A stretch of 26,175 bases of DNA, from contig CAKZZR010000101.1 of assembly GCA_937885475.1 (NCBI GenBank), forward strand, positions 1 through 26,175, read 5' to 3'. Of the stretch, positions 21,444 through 26,175 are shown one piece after another. The notes beneath the pieces were generated by a model, which ran no database searches, was not told the origin of the DNA, and worked only from the letters and a program-made list of their open reading frames with translations. The stretch comes from an uncultured Treponema sp. (lineage in GTDB: Bacteria; Spirochaetota; Spirochaetia; Treponematales; Treponemataceae). Within the stretch, counting starts at the first letter, position 1. The number at the start of each line of letters is the position of its first letter. Both the position numbers and the translations under genes were made by a program.

Positions 21444-22232
21444 ATGAACGACTCGGAAAACACTGGATTCCGAAACTCATGCCGTAACTCACTTATTTTT
21501 TGCAGCCTGATACTTGTGGTTACCTTGGTTGTCGGAAACATTCTGCCTGTAAAAGAAGAGGTTTCTGCTGTTCCCGTTGTAAAAGCAACTTCTGAAACTG
21601 AAAACGAAGTAATTGCAGACTTTAATATTCTTATAGAAGAAGCCGGATTCAATTCAAAAAAGGCGACGAATGGCGACGCTGGCTTGGCGCTGTATCGTCA
21701 GCCAACGTCAAGAACGGCGGTTGAATGGTTCTACCTTCATGTTACCGGAAACCGCGAGACGGCAATGGCAATTCTTGAGGAGGCGGAAAAGAATGACATT
21801 CCTCTTTCCCTTGCGTTTGCCCTTGCATATACCGAAAGCCGTTATGATGTGAATGCTGTGAACCGCAACCGCAATGCGTCTATAGACCGTGGTTTGTTCC
21901 AGCTGAACAATAAATCGTTCCCGCAGCTGAAGGAAGAGGATTTCTTCAATCCTGTGGTAAGCGCAAAATACGGAATGTCGCATCTGCGCTTCTGCATGAA
22001 CGTTGCCGGAAACGAGGTTGCCGCACTTGCCATGTACAATGCGGGAACAAATAAAGTGCGCGCCGACAATACGCCGCAGTCCACGTTGAACTACGTTGGC
22101 AAAATCAAGGCTTATCAGGAAAAACTTGAGAAGCTCTTTGCCGAGGAAGTGCTTTCATACTATGACACTTCTGCGCGCCCGATGACCGGAATATCCGTTG
22201 CTTTCTTGGGCAACCGACGTTTCGACCGCTAA
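21444..22232 (+). CDS. Membrane-anchored lytic transglycosylase (SLT domain)
   Basis: Cleaves the beta-1,4 glycosidic bond of peptidoglycan. The 262-aa protein has a hydrophobic N-terminal segment at about 17-35 (signal anchor) and a periplasmic SLT domain from about 105. The catalytic Glu131 sits in ALAYTESRYD, followed by GLFQLN (150-155) and the late AMYNAGTNKV motif. The spacing and order match family GH23-type enzymes. GAGGAG lies 8-9 nt before the ATG. A strong terminator follows, so it is a single-gene unit. The C-terminus (after about 230) is an unassigned tail. Confidence 0.9.
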   Translation: MNDSENTGFRNSCRNSLIFCSLILVVTLVVGNILPVKEEVSAVPVVKATSETENEVIADFNILIEEAGFNSKKATNGDAGLALYRQPTSRTAVEWFYLHVTGNRETAMAILEEAEKNDIPLSLAFALAYTESRYDVNAVNRNRNASIDRGLFQLNNKSFPQLKEEDFFNPVVSAKYGMSHLRFCMNVAGNEVAALAMYNAGTNKVRADNTPQSTLNYVGKIKAYQEKLEKLFAEEVLSYYDTSARPMTGISVAFLGNRRFDR

Positions 22233-22249
22233 AACAGTCCTCCTTATTT

Positions 22250-22295
22250 AAGCCTGACCGTTTTCCCATTCTTTTACCGGTCAGGCTTTTTCTTT
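22250..22295 (+). terminator. Intrinsic terminator of the lytic transglycosylase gene
   Basis: AAGCCTGACCG (22250-22260) and CGGTCAGGCTT (22278-22288) form a perfect 11-bp stem followed by a T-rich tract. Confidence 0.93.
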
Positions 22296-22402
22296 TAACG
22301 GCGATGCATGTGGGTGGATGAAGGAAGGTGTGTTTTTGCACGTTGCGGACGATTTTTTTTTATTTTTCACAGTGTATTTTATGGCAAAAACGGATTCTGC
22401 TA

Positions 22403-22431
22403 TTGACATTAGTGCCGTAAAATAGTATAAA
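22403..22431 (+). promoter_or_regulatory. Promoter of tRNA-Glu
   Basis: A perfect TTGACA (22403-22408), a 17-bp spacer and TATAAA (22426-22431) end 13 nt before the tRNA. The rest of the 22296-22402 gap holds nothing I can identify. Confidence 0.85.
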
Positions 22432-22444
22432 TACACTACATTTT

Positions 22445-22516
22445 GTCTCCTTCGTCTAGTGGTTAGGACATCGGGTTTTCATCCCGACAACAGCAGTTCA
22501 ATTCTGCTAGGAGATG
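22445..22516 (+). tRNA. tRNA-Glu (UUC)
   Basis: A 72-nt cloverleaf. The acceptor GTCTCCT pairs with AGGAGAT (G1-U72 wobble at the end), the D-loop contains AGTGGTTAGGA, the anticodon stem CGGG/CCCG encloses TTTTCAT with anticodon TTC, and the T-arm contains GTTCAATTC. The discriminator base is G. CCA is not encoded (CTA follows), so it must be added by nucleotidyltransferase. Confidence 0.96.
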
Positions 22517-22518
22517 CT

Positions 22519-22546
22519 AAAGGATTCCTCAACGGAATCCTTTTTT
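22519..22546 (+). terminator. Intrinsic terminator of tRNA-Glu
   Basis: AAGGATTCC (22520-22528) and GGAATCCTT (22534-22542) form a 9-bp stem with a 5-nt loop, followed by T6. Confidence 0.92.
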
Positions 22547-22552
22547 GTTTTA

Positions 22553-22587
22553 ACGGTCAATGATTTTGGCGTTGAGCTTTTGACCGT
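22553..22587. repeat. Inverted repeat between tRNA-Glu and the methyltransferase gene
   Basis: ACGGTCAA (22553-22560) and TTGACCGT (22580-22587) are perfect 8-bp arms with a 19-nt loop. On the minus strand it lies after the methyltransferase stop and may contribute to 3'-end formation. Confidence 0.5.
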
Positions 22588-22611
22588 CATGCGGCTTGCG
22601 TCGTGGACCGG

Positions 22612-23883
22612 TCATTTGAGCAGGGTTGAGAGCGTGGGTGTAAGTCCCAGCGCGCGGGTAACTGCGTCTGCGCTTTGAGTTTCGCTTTGGTGGGCGGTCG
22701 GCGGACTTTGCCTGGAGCCACTGCTTTTTTTTACGGCGCGGATAAGAATGTTTTTTGGCGTATGCTCAATGTCTATGAACTCCAGCAGCTGGACGGCGTA
22801 TCCGGCGCTTTCCAGATAGTCGGCGCGCAGCGCGTCGGTCAGCAGCGCGGAAAAGCGTTCGCGTATGATGCCGTGCCGCAGGATGGTCTGGAATTCGGCG
22901 GGCGCGTCTTTACGGCTGAGCTGAGCGTTAAGTTCGTGCTGGCAGCACGGCACGCTTAGGATTGCCTTGCAGCCGTGCTTTACGGCGTAATCAAGCGCAA
23001 AGTCTGTGGCGGTGTCGCAGGCGTGCAGGGTAATCACTATATCGGGTGCGTGGTTGTATGCGTAGCCGTCAATGTTGCCGGTGTCAAAGCGAAGACCGCT
23101 CAAGTTCAGTTCTCGAGTGATGCGGTTGCAGTAGTCAATTACGTCCTTTTTTAGGTCGAGTCCGATTATCTCAACGTCAAGTTTTTTTATCTGCGTAAGA
23201 AAATAATGCACGGCAAACGTCAGATATGACTTGCCGCAGCCAAAGTCTGCGATGCGGAGGGGGCGTCCGTTTGTTTTTGCGGTAACGGCGGGCAGAACAT
23301 CATTTATGAATTCAAGAAAGCGGTTTATCTGGCGGAATTTGTCGTATTTTGCGCTTATGACTTTGCCGTCGCTTGTCATTACGCCCAGCAGGACAAGGAA
23401 GGGAACTGCGGTTCCTTCGGGAATGAGGTAATTTTTTTTACGGTTCTGCCCGGCGGTTCCGGGGGCAAGCTGGCGGAGCGCGGTTCCCTTGTGTGCGGGT
23501 GCGCCGAGGTCGTTTCTTTTTTGTGCGCCGTCCTTTTGCTCGCAGGAAGCAGCTTCGGATGCCGCACTGTATGTGGAAGCGTCCAGTTTTTTTACAAGCC
23601 GGGTGATTTTTCCTTTTTTGTTGGCAAGAATGGTGGTTTCGTCGCTTTCTGTGCGGATGATGCAGTTTTTGAATGTCGTTCCCGCGTGCCGTTCTATGAA
23701 TTCGTTCAGTTCGTCTGCTGTTTTTTGTTCATGGAATGCCTGCTTTTCGGTAAAAAGTTCCGCAAAATATGCATTTTGGGCGCTTGCGTTGTTTGCCGCG
23801 CGAATTTTTATCCGCTGATAGGCGCGCCCTAGAATTTGTTCAACGTTTTTTACAGGTTTTGAGAGGGTTACGGAAATAATCAT
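22612..23883 (-). CDS. SAM-dependent methyltransferase (Methyltransf_32-like)
   Basis: A 423-aa protein with a class I methyltransferase domain in its C-terminal two thirds. Motif I is IADFGCGKSYLTFAVHYFL, followed by VEIIGLDLKKDVIDYC (acidic loop), then VITLHACDTATDFALDYAV and ILSVPCCQHELN. The HACDTATDFAL and PCCQHEL pieces fit the Methyltransf_32 group (METTL25/GSTCD-type), some of which act on RNA or proteins. The N-terminal 130 residues and a charged middle linker are unassigned. The ATG at 23883 is preferred because the frame upstream overlaps the parA promoter. No clear Shine-Dalgarno sequence. It is divergent from parA with only 49 bp between starts. The substrate is unknown. Confidence 0.82.
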   Translation of the reverse strand: MIISVTLSKPVKNVEQILGRAYQRIKIRAANNASAQNAYFAELFTEKQAFHEQKTADELNEFIERHAGTTFKNCIIRTESDETTILANKKGKITRLVKKLDASTYSAASEAASCEQKDGAQKRNDLGAPAHKGTALRQLAPGTAGQNRKKNYLIPEGTAVPFLVLLGVMTSDGKVISAKYDKFRQINRFLEFINDVLPAVTAKTNGRPLRIADFGCGKSYLTFAVHYFLTQIKKLDVEIIGLDLKKDVIDYCNRITRELNLSGLRFDTGNIDGYAYNHAPDIVITLHACDTATDFALDYAVKHGCKAILSVPCCQHELNAQLSRKDAPAEFQTILRHGIIRERFSALLTDALRADYLESAGYAVQLLEFIDIEHTPKNILIRAVKKSSGSRQSPPTAHQSETQSADAVTRALGLTPTLSTLLK

Positions 23884-23894
23884 GTTGATTTCAG

Positions 23895-23900
23895 AGTATA
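23895..23900 (-). promoter_or_regulatory. -10 element of the methyltransferase gene
   Basis: TATACT on the minus strand, 11 nt before the ATG at 23883. It faces away from an identical TATACT used by parA, so the two promoters overlap. Confidence 0.4.
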
Positions 23901-23919
23901 CCAAACAAAAAAAAATTGA

Positions 23920-23925
23920 TATACT
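23920..23925 (+). promoter_or_regulatory. -10 element of parA
   Basis: TATACT ends 7 nt before the ATG at 23933. No -35 of quality is visible; the methyltransferase -10 lies where it should be. Leaderless arrangement. Confidence 0.45.
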
Positions 23926-23932
23926 GAAAAGT

Positions 23933-24688
23933 ATGGGTAAATGTATCGTATTTGTTAACCAGAAAGGTGGTGTCGGAAAGACTACTTCGTGTATCAATAT
24001 CGGAGCGTATATTGCGCTTTCCGGTAAAAAAGTTCTTTTGGTTGACTTCGACTCTCAGGGAAATATGTCCAGCGGTGTCGGCGTTTCTCAGGACAAGCCG
24101 ACGATTTATGAATTGATTGCGGGACAGGTTACGGCAGAGCAGGCAATTAAGCATACGTGCGTGAGCGGGCTTGATGCGATAAGTGCGTCAATTGATTTGT
24201 CCGGTGCGGCGATTGAGCTTGTTGAGCAGGAAAACCGCGAATTCTTCTTGAAGAATGTGCTTGATCCGCTAAAATCCGTGTATGACTATATTCTGATTGA
24301 CTGTCCGCCTTCCTTGGGCTTGCTTACGTTGAACGGACTTGCGGCTGCGGACTCCGTTCTTGTTCCTATGCAGTGTGAGTATTTTGCGCTTGAGGGAATT
24401 ACGCTTCTTCTGAAATCCGTGAACAAAGTTCAGCAGAGCATCAATCCAAAGCTGGTTATTGGTGGCATTTTCTTTACAATGTATGACGCACGAACCCGGC
24501 TTGCGCAGGACGTTGTGATGCAGGTAAAGACGTATTTTAAGGACGTTGTTTACAATACGATTATTCCGCGCAATGTGCGCCTTTCTGAAGCGCCCTCGCG
24601 CGGGCTTCCGATTTGTAATTATGATCCTCAGTGTGCGGGCGCAAAAAGCTATGCAAAGCTCGCAGAGGAGATTATAAACCGTGGCTAA
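23933..24688 (+). CDS. parA: ParA-family chromosome-partitioning ATPase
   Basis: A 251-aa Soj/ParA ATPase that binds DNA non-specifically and positions ParB-parS complexes. The deviant Walker A is NQKGGVGKTT at 9-18, followed by LLVDFDSQGN (switch I, with Ser replacing the usual Pro), and DCPPSLGLLT (Walker B). The C-terminal NVRLSEAPSRG and YAKLAEEI motifs are typical. The start at 23933 gives the canonical N-terminus of the family; an in-frame ATG at 23882 would add 17 residues lying over the divergent promoters. It overlaps parB by 8 nt. Confidence 0.96.
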   Translation: MGKCIVFVNQKGGVGKTTSCINIGAYIALSGKKVLLVDFDSQGNMSSGVGVSQDKPTIYELIAGQVTAEQAIKHTCVSGLDAISASIDLSGAAIELVEQENREFFLKNVLDPLKSVYDYILIDCPPSLGLLTLNGLAAADSVLVPMQCEYFALEGITLLLKSVNKVQQSINPKLVIGGIFFTMYDARTRLAQDVVMQVKTYFKDVVYNTIIPRNVRLSEAPSRGLPICNYDPQCAGAKSYAKLAEEIINRG

Positions 24689-25715
24689 AAAAGGTGGATT
24701 AGGCGGACTGGGCTTAGGCCGCGGTCTTGATGCGCTTATGGGCGGCTCTTCTGCTGCCCGCGAGGAAATTGCAGAATCGACACAAGGGCTTTCAGCACGC
24801 ACACAAGCGGCGGCATCTGCGGGCGGTGCTTCTGCCGCAACGGATGCGGGTAACACTTCTGCATTTGGGGCTGTTGCGCGCCCGTCGAACATTCCCGACG
24901 GCATAGAGGTTGACGAGAACGGCGGTCTGTGGGTTGATCCGGCGCTGCTTATTCCTAATCCAAAGCAGCCGCGAACAGAATTTGATTCCAAGGCGCTTGA
25001 GGAACTGTGTGATTCCATAAAGGAGCATGGCATAGTTCAGCCGATTATCATTGAAAAGGCAGACGGCGACAATTTTTATATCATCGCGGGAGAACGCCGT
25101 ACCCGAGCCGCAAAAATGGCGGGGCTTACCAAGGTTCCGGTGCAAATTCGCAAATACGACGAGATTAAGAAGCTTGAGGTGGCGCTGATTGAAAACATTC
25201 AGCGTGCCGACCTGAACCCCATTGATGAGGCGATGGCGTACTACAATCTTATGCAGATGGGCGACCTGAAGCACGAGGAGGTGGCGCAGCGCGTTGGCAA
25301 GAACCGCACGACCGTTACCAATTCGCTCCGTCTGTTAAAGCTCCCGGAGGACATGCAGAAGTCGCTTATTGACGGTCAGATTTCTGCAGGACACGCAAGG
25401 GCGTTGCTTTCGGTTACAAATCCGAGCGACCAGCGCGTGATGTTCGGAAAAATCGTGGGCAGCGGGCTGAACGTTCGTCAAGCCGAGGAAATGGCAAAGG
25501 ATTTTAACAACGGCGGGCGCGCTGCTGGCGACAAGACCAAAAAGAAAAAAACAGAGAAAAAGGATCCTGATGTTGCAGAAATTGAGCAGAAATTTATAGA
25601 AATATTCGGAACTAAAGTCGTGCTGAAAGGTTCAATTGACAAGGGAACGATTCAGATTGACTATTTCAGCCGGCAGGATTTGGACAGGCTGTACAACGTC
25701 ATCGTGCGTGAATAG
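24681..25715 (+). CDS. parB: ParB chromosome-partitioning protein
   Basis: A 344-aa ParB/Spo0J CTPase that binds parS. The N-terminus carries the ParA-stimulating basic segment (KKGGLGGLGLGRGLDAL), followed by an Ala/Ser-rich linker (22-70). The ParB/Srx domain (90-175) contains IPNPKQPR and the CTP-binding GERRTRA (137-143), then ENIQRADLNPIDEA. The helix-turn-helix is at about 198-222 (EEVAQRVGKNRTTVTNSLRL). The C-terminal dimerisation segment follows a Lys-rich linker. It starts with GTG at 24681, GAGGAG about 10 nt upstream, and is coupled to parA. No parS-like palindrome was seen in the window. Confidence 0.96.
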   Translation: MAKKGGLGGLGLGRGLDALMGGSSAAREEIAESTQGLSARTQAAASAGGASAATDAGNTSAFGAVARPSNIPDGIEVDENGGLWVDPALLIPNPKQPRTEFDSKALEELCDSIKEHGIVQPIIIEKADGDNFYIIAGERRTRAAKMAGLTKVPVQIRKYDEIKKLEVALIENIQRADLNPIDEAMAYYNLMQMGDLKHEEVAQRVGKNRTTVTNSLRLLKLPEDMQKSLIDGQISAGHARALLSVTNPSDQRVMFGKIVGSGLNVRQAEEMAKDFNNGGRAAGDKTKKKKTEKKDPDVAEIEQKFIEIFGTKVVLKGSIDKGTIQIDYFSRQDLDRLYNVIVRE

Positions 25716-25739
25716 CGTGGCTCCTTTGGAGGCTGGCAT

Positions 25740-25795
25740 AAAAAAAAAGCGGTGCGCCCTTGCGTTTTGCAGGACGACACCGCTTCTTTCTTTTA
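25740..25795. terminator. Bidirectional terminator between parB and the 60-aa gene
   Basis: AAGCGGTG (25747-25754) and CACCGCTT (25778-25785) form an 8-bp stem. Nine A lie on the left (T9 for the minus strand) and a T-rich tract on the right. Confidence 0.85.
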
Positions 25796-25806
25796 AAGAA
25801 AAGCAA

Positions 25807-25989
25807 TTAATATGCGTTTGACAGAACCTGAAGCGTTTGCCGCAGGGAATTGCGCTTTCGTTCCATCATTTTTATCTTGTTTACAAAAACCTGATTCGTA
25901 AAACCGTGGGATTCCTCGTACTCACGGTACTTGGAAATCTGCTCGTTCAGCGTGGCCAAATCTTCCATTGTGTTGATAAGTCTTAACAT
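25807..25989 (-). CDS. 60-aa helical hypothetical protein
   Basis: A small protein I do not recognise. It has regularly spaced hydrophobic residues and many charged ones (LATLNEQISKYREYEESHGF, then KIKMMERKRNSLRQTLQVL), suggesting a two-helix or short coiled-coil hairpin. No signal peptide. ATG 25989 has GAGGAG about 9 nt upstream; this excludes the 14 upstream residues of the open frame. It has a good promoter and terminator of its own, which supports a real gene. It is convergent with parB. Confidence 0.75.
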   Translation of the reverse strand: MLRLINTMEDLATLNEQISKYREYEESHGFTNQVFVNKIKMMERKRNSLRQTLQVLSNAY

Positions 25990-26013
25990 TTTGAAATCTC
26001 CTCTCTGACTAGA

Positions 26014-26042
26014 AGAATAGCGTTTTTGCACGTTTTTTTCAA
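26014..26042 (-). promoter_or_regulatory. Promoter of the 60-aa gene
   Basis: On the minus strand TTGAAA (26037-26042), a 17-bp spacer and TATTCT (26014-26019). The -35 is part of an inverted repeat. Confidence 0.65.
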
Positions 26043-26059
26043 TTGGAGTGTAATTGAAA
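26037..26059. promoter_or_regulatory. Operator-like inverted repeat over the -35 box
   Basis: TTTCAATT (26037-26044), 7-nt centre, AATTGAAA (26052-26059): a perfect 8-bp dyad whose left arm includes the -35 hexamer of the 60-aa gene. Confidence 0.55.
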
Positions 26060-26062
26060 CTC

Positions 26063-26110
26063 AGGGTAAACGCATTATAAAATTTCGGAATTAAAAATGA
26101 TGTTTACCCT
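26063..26110. repeat. Long-loop inverted repeat AGGGTAAAC/GTTTACCCT
   Basis: Perfect 9-bp arms at 26063-26071 and 26102-26110 with an AT-rich 30-nt interval, extendable by CAT/ATG with a bulge. A run of A follows on the plus strand, so it is not a standard plus-strand terminator. The remaining bases to the window end show no gene. Confidence 0.6.
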
Positions 26111-26175
26111 AAAAAAATAGCTTTCAGTCGAGTTTCGTCTTTCAAAACCGCACGCTCGCGTGCTACACGCTGTTT

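Noticed and set aside
22296..22402. Small RNA or ORF between the transglycosylase terminator and the tRNA promoter
   Set aside because: No open frame with a start and Shine-Dalgarno site, and no hairpin or promoter beyond those of the neighbours.
22553..22587. tRNA-associated attachment site (att) repeat
   Set aside because: The repeat is an inverted pair, not a duplicate of the tRNA 3' end, and no integrase is present.
23884..25806. parS site near parAB
   Set aside because: No sequence close to the TGTTTCACGTGAAACA consensus was seen here or elsewhere in the window.

Overview
The window looks like a stretch of chromosome from a Treponema-like spirochaete. The reasons are a Tp47-type lipoprotein, an ApbE/Ftp-type flavin-transferase lipoprotein, relaxed spirochaetal lipoboxes, and a set of membrane proteins of unknown function. 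All assignments come from reading motifs by eye; no search was run. The region is gene-dense and of balanced base composition. I see no insertion sequence, prophage, CRISPR array or rRNA.

Layout. 48-935 (-): unknown protein with a possible TPR-like C-terminus. 1026-2967 (+): phosphofructokinase followed by an overlapping FMN-dependent alpha-hydroxy-acid dehydrogenase-like gene. 2961-4019 (-): Tp47-like lipoprotein whose signal-peptide codons contain a G9 tract. 4173-5249 (+): ApbE lipoprotein. 5252-9515 (-): four-gene membrane cluster (two 3TM + soluble domain + 3TM proteins reminiscent of LptF/LptG, a NusG-II protein and a Gx transporter). 9625-10716 (-): M29-like aminopeptidase. 10791-12095 (+): threonine-synthase-like protein that lacks the PLP lysine. 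12076-17805 (-): malQ and a 1203-aa GH13 protein, a maltodextrin/glycogen pair. 17869-18444 (-): TetR regulator with a palindromic operator over its promoter. 18563-20021 (-): small unknown protein plus a radical-SAM PflA-like protein. 20159-20605 (+): PTS IIA (PtsN type). 20711-22232 (+): unknown protein and an anchored lytic transglycosylase. 22445-22516 (+): tRNA-Glu. 22612-23883 (-): methyltransferase. 23933-25715 (+): ParA and ParB. 25807-25989 (-): 60-aa coiled-coil-like protein beside a set of inverted repeats.

The genes fit a sugar-fermenting lifestyle: MalQ and GH13 turn over alpha-glucans, PFK runs glycolysis, PtsN senses PTS or nitrogen state, and ApbE with the NusG-II/Gx genes fits covalent flavinylation or quinone/redox membrane biology.

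The most striking pattern is at gene starts. Nine genes, mostly first in their transcription units, have a -10-like hexamer only 6-9 nt before the start codon and no usable Shine-Dalgarno sequence, which predicts leaderless mRNAs. The other genes have ordinary Shine-Dalgarno sites. Other points worth checking are the G9 phase-variation candidate, the PLP-lysine-less threonine synthase paralogue, a 9-bp stem that would hide the ribosome-binding site of the LptFG-like cluster, and a pseudoknot-like arrangement upstream of the lytic transglycosylase.
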